64,000 bases of DNA from Anaerolineae bacterium (GCA_027494015.1 JAOSJP010000037.1:124001-188000), one strand, 5' to 3'. Positions 18,564 to 27,367 are shown, counted from the stretch's first letter. Notes: a model not told the origin generated them from the sequence alone. Numbers and translations are program-made.

Positions 18564-21500
18564 ATGAGCGGCAACCCACCCGAAGATCGCCCCGCACCGG
18601 CTGAGCCATCGCGCCTCCCGCCACCGCAGCGCCGCAGGCGGCCCACGCCCCCGCCCTCGGCGCGCCATCTGCCGACCACGACAGTGATGCCGCAGTTCGC
18701 CGGCGAGCAGGAAGCTCCGCCGTCCGCGCCGCCTCGCCCGCAGCGTCCCTCCCGCCGCCGCAGGCAGCGCCAGGGCTACGCGCGCGCCGCGCTGATCGGC
18801 ATGGCGCTGGCGCTGCCGCTGTTCCTGGTGGCGCTGCTGCTACCGCCCTTCTCGCTGCTCGATGCGGCGGAGATTGCGGACAGCGTGCTGGGAAGCGAGA
18901 GCGACGCTCCCTCTGGCGCGCCGCCCGCCTCCGACCAGCTCACACTGGCGGCAGAGTCGCCGCGCATCGAGCGCGAAGGGCTGGCCGTCGCCGCCGCGCC
19001 GGACGCGCTGAGCGCACCGCTCGACGTGCAGATCAGCGCCCTGACGCCCACCGATTACCTGGCCGGGCGCTTCCCGGCGCGCGGCTGGCATTGCCCCGCC
19101 GATCTGCCGCCCCAACGCGCGCTCGCCAGCCCGATTTACAGCCTGAGCCAGGGGGGAACGCCGCCCGCCAGCCTGACCGTCAGCGTGACGGCGCTGCCGG
19201 GAGTCGCTTCCCCAGACCGGCTGGCGCTCTACGCCTGGAACGCGACCGCCGGCGCGTGGGAATACCTGGCGGGCGGGGCGGACGAGGCCGGCACGGTGAG
19301 CGTAGAGCTGTCCTATCTGCCGCGCTGCGTGGCGCTGCTGCGCGAGATGGGCGACGAGCGGCGCGTCGGGCTGGTGCTGGGCTTGCAGGATGCGCTGGAC
19401 GCGGACGTGCTGGCGGCCAACCCGGCGATTCTGCCGGGGCGACTGCGCCCCACGCTCTCTGGCGCGCTCGATGTCGTGCTGGCCCCCGGTTACGCGACCG
19501 GGCAGGGATACGCGGTGGTGCCCTACGTGCAGAACTACGTGGACCCTGCCGCCATTGACACGGCCACCGTGCGCGCCATCCTGGAAAATCCCGCGCTGCG
19601 CGCCGAGCACGTCCGGCAGATCGCCGCCTTTGTGCTGGCCGACGCCGGGCACGCCGGCGCTGCGGTGGATTACCGCGCCATCACGCCCGACCTGCGCGAC
19701 GCCTACACCGCCTTCGCCCGCGAGCTGGCCACGACGCTGCACAGCGCGGGCCGGACGCTGACGCTCATTGTGCCTGTGCCGATCCCGCTGGGCGTGGACA
19801 CCTGGGACAGCGCGGGCTACGACCTGGCCGCGCTGGGGAGCACCGCCGATACGCTGGCTGTGCTGGGGCCGCTCGACCCCACTGCCTACGCGCCCGGCGC
19901 GGACGTGGATCGGGCGCTGGATTGGGCGACGACCCAGGTCAGCCGAAGCCGACTGCTGCTCAGCCTGAGCGCGCTCAGCGTCGAGCAGACGGCGGATGGG
20001 GCGCTAGCCCCGCTGGACTTCGACGCGGCGCTGGACTACCTGGGCGACGTGGCTCTGGAGCCATTCGGCGAGGCCGCGCCCGGCCAGACCGTCACCGCGC
20101 GCCTGGCCCACCCCGCCGGGATCGCGGCGGGGTGGCGCTTCGACGAGGCGGCGCAGACCCCGGCCATCGTCTACCGCAACGCCCAGGGCGCTCTGCTGCG
20201 CACGATGTGGATCACCGACGCCGGGGCGCTGGCCGCGCGCCTGGCCCGCGCTGCCGAGCACGACCTCGGCGGGGTGATCGTCGGCGATCTGCTGGCCGAT
20301 GGCGCTGCGCGCGGCCTGGACGCTGTGGTGCTCGCCTACCGACTGGGCCGTCCGCTGGAGGCGGAGTCGCTGGCGCTCGAATGGCGCGTCCTCTCCGGCG
20401 AGACAATCGTCGCGCGCGGCGCAGGGCAGCCCGGTCAGCCGTTCACCTTCACCGCCTGGGAGCAGCCCGGCCCGCTGACTGTCGAGGCGTGGTTCGGCCA
20501 GACTCTGATCGGCGCGGAAACGATCACCATCACGCTCCCGGAGCCGACGCCGACCGCGACGGCGACGGAAACTCCCACGCCTGCGCTCACCGCCGTCTCC
20601 ACCGATACGCCGCCCCCTGCGACGCCCACATCTCCAGCGACCGCGACCGAGATAGCTGCCGAGGCCGCGCTCCTGCCGCCCGCCATGCCCTCGTCCACGC
20701 CCCGGCCCACCGCCGCGCTGCCTGACCTGGCCGCGCTGCCCACCGTAGACCCGGCGATCCTGGCGGCCGCCGACCTGGGCACGGACTTCGCCGTCGGGGT
20801 GCACACCGGCGCGCTCAGCCGCACGCTGCTGCAGGCGGGGCGGATGCACATGAAGTGGCTCGCGCTGGATGTGCGCTTCCGCGTGGGGGCGATGCCCGGC
20901 GCGCAGGGCGACATTATCTCCCAGGCGCAGGGCAACGGCTTTAAGGTGCTGCTGAGCGTCAGCGGAGATTCGGACGAATTCGCCGCCCTCGACCGCGCCG
21001 AATACCTGGCCCTGTTCACGGCGTACCTGGGTGGGCTGGCCGCCTACGGCCCGGACGCGATTGAGGTCTGGCGCGAGCCGAACGCGCTGATGACCCCGGA
21101 AGACTACCTGCGCGTGCTGGCGCTGTCGTACAACGCGATCAAGACGGCCAACCCGAACACGCTGGTGATCAGCGGGGCGCTGCGCCCCCTCGACGGCGAT
21201 CCCGCCGACTCCGGCGAGAGTGACGCGGCCTACGCGGGACAGTTGGCTGCGCTCGGCGCGGTGGGCTGGGCCGATTGCATCGGGGTGCAGTACACGTTGG
21301 GGGCCGTGTCGCCGGTGAGCACGGCGGGCGATCCGCGCGGCGACAACCCGATCTACTACCTGCCGGGCGTCACTGAGCGCGCCTTCGCCCCCTTCGACGG
21401 AGCCAGGCCGCTGTGCTTCACGCGCTTCGGCTATCTGTCTGCGGAGGGGCTTTCGCCGTTCCCGCCCGACTACGCCTGGGCGCAGAACACCACGCTCGCC

Positions 21501-21692
21501 CAGCAGGCGCGCTGGCTGATGGATGCCGCAGGATGGGCGATGGCCGATGGGCGAGTGCGCCTGCTCATCCTGTACAGCCTGGACGCCAGCGCCTTCGCCG
21601 AGGGCAGCCCCGCAGCAGGCTACGCGCTCGTCCGGCCCGACGAGTCCTGCCCGGCCTGCGAGACGCTGGCCCCGCTGCTGGAGGAGAAGTGA
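18564..21692 (+). CDS. Membrane-anchored double glycoside-hydrolase-like protein with lost catalytic residues
   Basis: A 1,042-residue protein. It has a proline-rich cytoplasmic head, one transmembrane helix near residues 75-95 (ALIGMALALPLFLVALLLPP) and then a GH18-like barrel (ILENPALRAEHVRQIAAFVL ... YTAFARELATTLHSAGRTLT). The expected DxDxE motif of that barrel reads VDYRAI, with R371 in place of the catalytic Glu. After a Thr/Pro-rich linker (EPTPTATATETPTPALTAVS) comes a C-terminal domain paralogous to the upstream gene's barrel. It keeps E838 (EVWREPN) but has R954 where the nucleophile should be (CFTRFGYLS). It probably binds rather than cleaves glycans. The start at 18564 has AGGGAG 11 bases upstream; an ATG at 18534 has none. 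Confidence 0.85.
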   Translation: MSGNPPEDRPAPAEPSRLPPPQRRRRPTPPPSARHLPTTTVMPQFAGEQEAPPSAPPRPQRPSRRRRQRQGYARAALIGMALALPLFLVALLLPPFSLLDAAEIADSVLGSESDAPSGAPPASDQLTLAAESPRIEREGLAVAAAPDALSAPLDVQISALTPTDYLAGRFPARGWHCPADLPPQRALASPIYSLSQGGTPPASLTVSVTALPGVASPDRLALYAWNATAGAWEYLAGGADEAGTVSVELSYLPRCVALLREMGDERRVGLVLGLQDALDADVLAANPAILPGRLRPTLSGALDVVLAPGYATGQGYAVVPYVQNYVDPAAIDTATVRAILENPALRAEHVRQIAAFVLADAGHAGAAVDYRAITPDLRDAYTAFARELATTLHSAGRTLTLIVPVPIPLGVDTWDSAGYDLAALGSTADTLAVLGPLDPTAYAPGADVDRALDWATTQVSRSRLLLSLSALSVEQTADGALAPLDFDAALDYLGDVALEPFGEAAPGQTVTARLAHPAGIAAGWRFDEAAQTPAIVYRNAQGALLRTMWITDAGALAARLARAAEHDLGGVIVGDLLADGAARGLDAVVLAYRLGRPLEAESLALEWRVLSGETIVARGAGQPGQPFTFTAWEQPGPLTVEAWFGQTLIGAETITITLPEPTPTATATETPTPALTAVSTDTPPPATPTSPATATEIAAEAALLPPAMPSSTPRPTAALPDLAALPTVDPAILAAADLGTDFAVGVHTGALSRTLLQAGRMHMKWLALDVRFRVGAMPGAQGDIISQAQGNGFKVLLSVSGDSDEFAALDRAEYLALFTAYLGGLAAYGPDAIEVWREPNALMTPEDYLRVLALSYNAIKTANPNTLVISGALRPLDGDPADSGESDAAYAGQLAALGAVGWADCIGVQYTLGAVSPVSTAGDPRGDNPIYYLPGVTERAFAPFDGARPLCFTRFGYLSAEGLSPFPPDYAWAQNTTLAQQARWLMDAAGWAMADGRVRLLILYSLDASAFAEGSPAAGYALVRPDESCPACETLAPLLEEK

Positions 21693-21698
21693 AGCTCC

Positions 21699-21975
21699 GT
21701 AGGGGCGTATCGCCTGTCACCCGCTGTAGGGTTATGCTACGGAATCCGGCCATAGGGTTTTACCACCTGTCGGCGACGACAGCCGGAACTGCCCCTCAAC
21801 CCCGTCTCGGAGCGTGACCCTGGAGAGCTCGGGGACTTAGGCAGCGCCACAGACGACTGACGCTGGCTTGTGAGGCACCCGCTGGACGGTTCCTGTCCCG
21901 TGTTGGGTTGGTATAACCCTGCGGCGTCTCTTGGTGGTGTAACCCTACAGCGGGTAACACGCCATACGCCCCTAC
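21699..21975. repeat. 277-bp inverted-repeat-bounded element of unknown type (possible MITE or structured RNA)
   Basis: The ends are 36-bp arms with about 33 matches: GTAGGGGCGTAT at 21699 pairs with ATACGCCCCTAC ending at 21975, and ACCCGCTGTAGGGTTA (21719-21734) pairs perfectly with TAACCCTACAGCGGGT (21940-21955). A second left arm, TAGGGTTTTACCACC (21753-21767), can also pair with GGTGGTGTAACCCTA (21933-21947). A small hairpin TGTCG-GCGA-CGACA lies inside. No transposase or credible reading frame is present. Confidence 0.75.
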
Positions 21976-21979
21976 ACGC

Positions 21980-22100
21980 CTCTCCCCCAAGTCCCCCTCT
22001 CCAGCCGAGCTAGAGAGGGGGACTTGGCTCGCTCGGCGCGGCACTTTCCCCCTCCCTGGCTTCGTGTACAGAGCCGGGGAGGAGGCCGGGGGGAGGGGCG
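21980..22100. repeat. C-rich hairpin module, inverted copy of 1602-1720
   Basis: AAGTCCCCCTCTCCAGCCGA, GCTAGAGAGGGGGACTTGGC, CGGCACTTTCCCCCTCCCTG and a GGGGAGGAGGCCGGGGGGAG tail match the 1602-1720 module in reverse complement. Confidence 0.7.
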
Positions 22101-22104
22101 TCGC

Positions 22105-23964
22105 TCAGCGCTCGCGCCAGCCGATCAGGGTGCGCAGCAGGGCCAGCCCCGTCAGCCCGAATCCGGCCACGCCGAGTGTCTGCTCGCCTCCCACATAGAG
22201 AATCGTGCTGCTGACGGCAATCCCGGCGAAGACCACCGCCGCAGCCAGGCGCGCCAGCCCCCGCTCCAGCCGCGCGACCTGGCGCTCGGCGTCCGGGGTG
22301 AGCGCGGCGCGCACGGTCAGCTCGCCCCGCTCGGCGCGGCGCAGCACGTCCTCGGCCAGCGCGGGAAGCTGTACGGCGCGGCGCAGCGTCTCGACGCTGC
22401 TATCCAGCAAGGGGGCAACCCGCTCGCCGCTGAGCAGCGCGCGCACGGTACCAGGGTCAAGCAGGTCGCGCAGGGTCAGCTTGAGCGGCAGAGGGGCGGG
22501 CGGCAGGTCTTCGCGCTCGGCCAGCAGGTCGCGGGCAAACGGCGCGATCTCCCGCCAGGGATCGAACGACGGGTCCAGCCCCGTCGCCAGCCCGCTGAGG
22601 ATGCCCACGCAGCGCGTCAGGTAGAGGAAGTCCTGCGGCACCTGGAAAGGCAGCGTGAAGATCAGGTCGCGGAATTCGCGGCCCAGCGCGGCCATCTCCT
22701 GGAACTGCATGGCGCTGATCTCGGACATGCTCATGCCCCACACGCGGTCGAACACCGCCCGCGACGCCTGCTCGATGCGCTCCAGATCCGCGCCGGGCAG
22801 CAGAATGCCCAGCCGCTGGTAGGACTGCACCAGCCGGTGCGCGTCGCGCGCGGTGAGGGCGTAGAGCGTCTCGCGCAGCCCGGCCTCGATCTCCGGCGTC
22901 AGCCGCCCGGCCATGCCGAAGTCCACGAAGATCAGATAGAAGGGCCGCCCGCGCAGCGGCGATCCGTCGGCGTGCGCCCCGCTGCCCGACGGCGAGTCTG
23001 GGTCGAGCGGGTAGACGAACAGGTTGCCGGGGTGCGGGTCGGCGTGGTAGAAGCGCTGGGTGAAGACCATCCACAGGTAGGTGTTGATCAGCCGGCGGGC
23101 CACGTCGCGCCGGTCAATGCCCGCCGCCTCGAGGCGCTCGTAATCGGTGATCTTGATCGCCGTCACATCTTCCAGGGTTAGCACGCGGTGCGTGGAGTGC
23201 TCGCGGTAGACGCGGGGGATGTAGATGCCTTTGTCGGCGGCAAACATGCGCGCGAAGGCTTCGGCGTTGTCCGCCTCGTGGGAGTAGTCCAGCTCTTCGA
23301 CCAGCACGGCGCTGAACTCGTCGAGCAGGGCGGGGACGTCGGCGCGGCGGGCGATGAAGGGCAGGCGCATGGCCCAGCGCGCCACCATACCCAACGCCTT
23401 GAGATCGGTCGCCACCAGCCGCCCGATGGCGGGCCGCTGCACCTTGACCACCACGCGGGTGCCGTCCGGCAGGCGGGCGCGGTGCGCCTGGCCCAGCGAG
23501 GCAGCGGCGACGGGCGCAGCGTCGAACGCGGCGAAGCGATCTTCGGGCGGGCCAAGCTCCTCGACCAGCACGCGACGAATCTGGGCGAAGGGCACGCTGG
23601 GCACCTCGTCCTGCAGCGTGGCCAGCTCGGCGATCACTTCGGGGGGCAGCACGTCCAGGCGGCTGGAGATGAACTGGCCGAGCTTGATCATCACCCCGCC
23701 CATGTCGGCGGCCAGGACGCGGAACTCGCCCGCCCAGCGCGTCAGGCGCGCAGAGCGCCCGCGTGCCACGCGCTCGCGCCCGATGACCCGGCGCAGCAGC
23801 AGTTCCCAGCACAGGATGCGGGCGAACAGCCACGCAGCAAAGCGCAGCGTGCGCCGGTAGCGCCGCCATTCGATGCCATACCCGGCAAGCTCCTCTGGCA
23901 GGCTACCAGCGGAAGCGCGCGCGTTGCTCAGCGGGCGCTCGTCAGGCGGGCGGCGTTCGGACAT
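22105..23964 (-). CDS. ABC1/UbiB-family atypical kinase
   Basis: The 619-residue protein carries the UbiB-family motifs: MIKLGQFISSR (KxGQ), the alanine-rich loop PVAAASLGQAH, VVVKVQRP with the ATP-binding Lys, VEELDYSHEADN, the catalytic HADPHPGN and metal-binding VDFGMAGR. Two C-terminal hydrophobic helices (LAAAVVFAGIAVSSTILYVG; LGVAGFGLTGLALLRTLIGW) anchor it in the membrane. Family members are ATPases needed for isoprenoid quinone biosynthesis or lipid homeostasis; here that fits an aerobic chain ending in the caa3-type oxidase. The start at MSERRPPDE (23964) is chosen over an upstream frame extension that encodes repeat-like sequence. Confidence 0.92.
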   Translation of the reverse strand: MSERRPPDERPLSNARASAGSLPEELAGYGIEWRRYRRTLRFAAWLFARILCWELLLRRVIGRERVARGRSARLTRWAGEFRVLAADMGGVMIKLGQFISSRLDVLPPEVIAELATLQDEVPSVPFAQIRRVLVEELGPPEDRFAAFDAAPVAAASLGQAHRARLPDGTRVVVKVQRPAIGRLVATDLKALGMVARWAMRLPFIARRADVPALLDEFSAVLVEELDYSHEADNAEAFARMFAADKGIYIPRVYREHSTHRVLTLEDVTAIKITDYERLEAAGIDRRDVARRLINTYLWMVFTQRFYHADPHPGNLFVYPLDPDSPSGSGAHADGSPLRGRPFYLIFVDFGMAGRLTPEIEAGLRETLYALTARDAHRLVQSYQRLGILLPGADLERIEQASRAVFDRVWGMSMSEISAMQFQEMAALGREFRDLIFTLPFQVPQDFLYLTRCVGILSGLATGLDPSFDPWREIAPFARDLLAEREDLPPAPLPLKLTLRDLLDPGTVRALLSGERVAPLLDSSVETLRRAVQLPALAEDVLRRAERGELTVRAALTPDAERQVARLERGLARLAAAVVFAGIAVSSTILYVGGEQTLGVAGFGLTGLALLRTLIGWRER

Positions 23965-24195
23965 AGGGCGCTCGCAATCTCCATTCGTTCGCTGCCCGGC
24001 AGTATACCCCCTGATCCCCCTGAGATGGCAAAGAGAGGCCCTCCGCCTCGCCCCCGCGCTGAGCGGCGTTTGCCTATCTGGTGATGTGTAATACCATGAA
24101 GGAAGCTGGCAAAAACAGATCGCACGCCTCTGTAGTGCAGGTTCATCACCTGCTGGACAGGTCATAGGCCTGCCCCTACCCGGAAGGAGGGGGAA

Positions 24196-25371
24196 ATGAA
24201 ACACTTGCGGTGCAGTCTCTCGCTGTTGGTCGTGGTCGCAACGCTGGCCCTGGCCTGGCCCGCCGCCGCCCAGTCCGATCAGGTAGTCTACTCGACAGGC
24301 CAATACTTCCAGAATGGCGTCATGCTCTGGCGCTCCGATACCGGCCACATCTGGGTCATTGCTCACAACGGCCAGGTGCTCAACTTCCCGGCGTCATCAT
24401 ACAGCGGCCTGCCGGACAACCCGCCTCTGAGCGGCGTCATCGGCAATCGCCCGATCCTGGGCTTCGGCAAGGTGTGGAGCAACTTCTCGCAGGTGCGCGA
24501 CCTGATCGGCCCGGCGATCTATCAGGAAGTGGGCTTCTTCATGCGCATCCGCACCGTCGGCGACACGCTGTACCTCACTCAGTCCAACGGCGTTGTCTAC
24601 CAGATCAACCCCAACAACACCTGGGTCTACGCGGAGCAGCCAACAGAGCCTGGCCCGCACATCATCTCGTTTACGTCGGACAGCCAACAGGTCAACACAG
24701 GCGGCACGATCACCCTGAGTTGGGCGGCGCACGGCGTGGACGCCGTACAGATTGAGGTGATCGATCCGACGACGACCAGCCTGATCGCAAAGCTGCCCTT
24801 CCTGCCGCTGACCGGCAGCCAGGCCATCACCGTGCCGGTGGGCATGACTCCCCGGACTCTCCAGATCACGCTGTCAGCGGTGAAGATCACGTTCACCAGC
24901 GCCGGCGATCTCTACGACACCGTTGAGGAGAAGACCATCGCGGTGGAGATCGTCGAGCCAGCGATCGTCGAGAACTCGCCCGGCGCAACGTTCCAGAGCT
25001 TCGAGCGCGGTTTCATGATCTGGCGGGCCGACACGCTCGACATCTACGTGTTCCTGGACTTCGGCAGGCTGGGAGCGGGCGGCGGGCGGGTCAGCGTGTT
25101 CCCGCACAGCGCCTACAGCGCCCTGCCGCCCAACCCCTATCAGGCGGTGCCGCTGGGGCGCGTCCGCCCAGAGTCCGGGTTCGGCCAGGTGTGGGGCAAC
25201 ACGCCCGCTGTGCGCGAGGCCCTCGGCTGGGCAACCCGCTCCGAACAGGGATACCTGGCCACTGCTCGCCTGGAGAACAACATCCCGGCATCTATCACCG
25301 CCCCCGATGGGTCTACCGTCGGCCTTGACCTGGCCGCTGGCCGCTGGAGCTGGCTCAACATGCAGCCGTGA
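24196..25371 (+). CDS. Secreted protein with a duplicated LGFP-like module
   Basis: The 391-residue protein has a signal peptide (MKHLRCSLSLLVVVATLALA...AAAQ). A roughly 85-residue module appears twice, at about 36-120 and 275-365. Compare YFQNGVMLWRSDTGHIWVI with FQSFERGFMIWRADTLDIYV; SSYSGLPDNPPL with SAYSALPPNPYQ; and GFGKVWSNFSQVRDLIG with GFGQVWGNTPAVREALG. The WxxxTxxIxV core recalls LGFP repeats, which associate with cell walls; this is a resemblance only. An Ig-like segment (ISFTSDSQQVNTGGTITLSW) joins the two. AAGGAGG lies just before the ATG, predicting strong translation. Confidence 0.8.
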   Translation: MKHLRCSLSLLVVVATLALAWPAAAQSDQVVYSTGQYFQNGVMLWRSDTGHIWVIAHNGQVLNFPASSYSGLPDNPPLSGVIGNRPILGFGKVWSNFSQVRDLIGPAIYQEVGFFMRIRTVGDTLYLTQSNGVVYQINPNNTWVYAEQPTEPGPHIISFTSDSQQVNTGGTITLSWAAHGVDAVQIEVIDPTTTSLIAKLPFLPLTGSQAITVPVGMTPRTLQITLSAVKITFTSAGDLYDTVEEKTIAVEIVEPAIVENSPGATFQSFERGFMIWRADTLDIYVFLDFGRLGAGGGRVSVFPHSAYSALPPNPYQAVPLGRVRPESGFGQVWGNTPAVREALGWATRSEQGYLATARLENNIPASITAPDGSTVGLDLAAGRWSWLNMQP

Positions 25372-25701
25372 TAGCGCAGCGGTGACGTGGTGAGGATGTG
25401 GTAAGGGCTGCACACAGGAATGGCCCCCCATCCCCGGCCCTTCCCCCACAAGGGGGGAAGGGAGAAAAGCAGCGGGCTTGCTCCCCTTCCCTCCGCGCAG
25501 CGTGGGGGAAGGGGCTGGGGATGGGGGTCACACGGCAGCCAGTCCCCACGCCATTTCAACCGAATTCGATACACTACCCGTCCCATGTGCATCAGGCTGT
25601 GGCCTTGCCCCGCCAGACTTCCGAAGTTCTGGAAACTTCGGAAGTCTATTCCGGGGCGGGGCGCAGCACGCAGCACCCTGCCCTGAGCGCCCGGACTTTC
25701 A
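25372..25701. repeat. Intergenic region with CTTCCCCC hairpins and a GACTTCCGAAGTC-type palindrome
   Basis: At 25424-25530 CCATCCCCGGCCCTTCCCCC and GGGGGAAGGGGCTGGGGATG form a long hairpin. At 25616-25646 lies a GACTTCCGAAGTT/AACTTCGGAAGTC palindrome followed by TATTCCGGGGCGGGGCGCAG. No gene is supported. Confidence 0.75.
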
Positions 25702-26904
25702 TCAGGCGGGGCTGCGCTGCTCCTCCGGCGACTCCGCTTTGACGAAGTGAATGCGCAGGCGCGATTGCTCGAAGCGCGCGCCCGCCGTCTTCAGATTCCA
25801 CAGCGCGTAGGGCAGCACGATGTTGCGCCGGTACGGGCCGACGCGCAGCGTTAGCTCGTCGGCAGCGCGATAAAGATCGAGATCGCGCTTTTCGGCGAAG
25901 GGCAGCGGCACAATCAGATAATAGCCGCCATTCCCGTCCGGCTCGATGCGGTGCGTCTGCTCGCGGGCCAACACCTGGGCCGGGTTGCGCTCGCCGTAAA
26001 GAGCGGTGGCCAGGCGACGCAGCGCGTCCAGGCCGCTCACCTCGTCATCGAACATGGGCGCTTGCAGCAGGGGCAGCTCGCCGAACGCCTCACCAATGTA
26101 GGCGATGTTCTCGGCCTGGTGCTCTTTCCACAGATTGAAGTAGGGGTCAGTCACCGCGTCGGGGAAGACTCGGTTGCAGAGCACGGCATCCACTGCGTAG
26201 CCGTACAGATTAAGGTAAGTATAGGTGCGCTGCGTCTCCTTGATGACCATGCGCTCCGGGTTGACGACCAGGCGCAGGCTGCTGCGCTGCGGATCGGTCA
26301 GAATCTCGCGCACGCTGTCCAGCGTGTCGAAGAGGCCGTTGATGCTGTCCAGCGTCTCGGCGTCGGGCAGCTCGGCGCCGATGAGCGGCCTGGCGACCGG
26401 GCGCAGCAAGCGCCCGCTGGCCCCGCGCAGCAGCGAGGTGATGCGCTGGAACCACCAGCGCGTCGTGTCGGGCAGGCTGAGCAGGCGCAGCGTCTCGGCG
26501 GTGGGCGCGGCGTCCACGATCAGCACGTCGAAGTCGCCGTCTTCGAGATACTTGTTGATCCACAGCAGGTGCGCGCCCTCTTCCAGGCCGGGCAGGATGG
26601 TCACTTCCTCGGCGACAATATCGTTAATATGGCGCTCGCTGAGGATGCTGAGCATCCAGCGCTGGATGCGCCCCCAGTACTTGTCCATCGAGTAGCGGGC
26701 GTCTACTTCCTGCGCCCACAGGTTGTCGGGGATGCGCACCGGCTCCGGCCCGATGCTCACTTCCAGCGAGTCGGCCAGCGAGTGGGCGGTGTCCGTCGAG
26801 ATGACGATGGTGCGCAGGCCCAGTTCGGCGCAGCGCAGCGCGGTAGCGGCGGAGATGCTCGTCTTGCCGACGCCGCCCTTGCCGGTGTGAACGATGATGC
26901 GCAT
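25702..26904 (-). CDS. ArsA/GET3-family ATPase with C-terminal HSP20-like domain
   Basis: The 400-residue protein opens with the deviant Walker A GKGGVGKTS (residues 8-16), then STDTAHSLADSL (switch I), VDAAPTAETLRLLSLP (switch II) and LVVNPERMVIKETQRT. A C-terminal domain (YYLIVPLPFAEKRDLDLYRA ... LRVGPYRRNIVLPYAL) matches the ArsA_HSP20 module common in Chloroflexi and Cyanobacteria. No arsB, arsR or arsenate reductase is nearby and Cys ligands for As(III) are not evident, so a protein-targeting or chaperone-like ATPase is more likely than an arsenite pump subunit. ATG start; no tight operon partner. Confidence 0.9.
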   Translation of the reverse strand: MRIIVHTGKGGVGKTSISAATALRCAELGLRTIVISTDTAHSLADSLEVSIGPEPVRIPDNLWAQEVDARYSMDKYWGRIQRWMLSILSERHINDIVAEEVTILPGLEEGAHLLWINKYLEDGDFDVLIVDAAPTAETLRLLSLPDTTRWWFQRITSLLRGASGRLLRPVARPLIGAELPDAETLDSINGLFDTLDSVREILTDPQRSSLRLVVNPERMVIKETQRTYTYLNLYGYAVDAVLCNRVFPDAVTDPYFNLWKEHQAENIAYIGEAFGELPLLQAPMFDDEVSGLDALRRLATALYGERNPAQVLAREQTHRIEPDGNGGYYLIVPLPFAEKRDLDLYRAADELTLRVGPYRRNIVLPYALWNLKTAGARFEQSRLRIHFVKAESPEEQRSPA

Positions 26905-27338
26905 CGAGTGTGTCCCTTCCGGTGATCGTCTCTGGTGATCGCTTGGTCGTTGGGCGCAGCGAAGATAGCGCTCTACCGATCAATACGCCCGGCCCGCGCA
27001 AACGGTGCGCTGACGGGGCGCATTCTTACCCAGATTTTACACCGACGGCGCGGGGATGGCGTGTGGGCGGCGCTCGGGGGGCAGGGCAATCGCTTCAAAC
27101 GTGCGTGTTGTTCTACCTCACCCCCAGCCTCGCTGCGCCCGGCCCCGGAATAGACTTCCGAAGTCTTGAAGACTTCGGAAGTCTGCTCTTCGCGCTGCTC
27201 CGCCGCCTGTGTAGGGGCGGGTTTCTAAACCCGCCCCTACGAGCCGCATCCCCGCGCGCCGGTGAGGTAAATCCAGGGTGCAGCAGAGCAGCGCCCCTCC
27301 CTGACAGGTTTTGCCCGCACTCCAGGCGGGTTTTCGTC
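26905..27338. repeat. Intergenic region with the 225-bp composite block
   Basis: From 27081 to 27305 the block GCAGGGCAATCGCTTCAAAC, ACCTCACCCCCAGCCTCGCT, a GACTTCCGAAGTC palindrome (27153-27183), a GTAGGGGCGGGTTT palindrome (27211-27240) and a GCAGCAGAGCAGCGCCCCTC tail is the inverted relative of 4165-4390. The remaining 26905-27080 shows no gene. Confidence 0.8.
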
Positions 27339-27367
27339 TTGACAGTCCCCGGCGACTCTGGTAATCT
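27339..27367 (+). promoter_or_regulatory. Promoter of tRNA-Asn
   Basis: A perfect TTGACA (27339-27344), a 17-base spacer and TAATCT (27362-27367), with the mature tRNA starting 12 bases downstream of the -10 box. Confidence 0.85.

Noticed and set aside
21699..21975. RNase P RNA, tmRNA or SRP RNA at the 277-bp element
   Set aside because: None of the conserved sequence blocks of those RNAs could be found on either strand.
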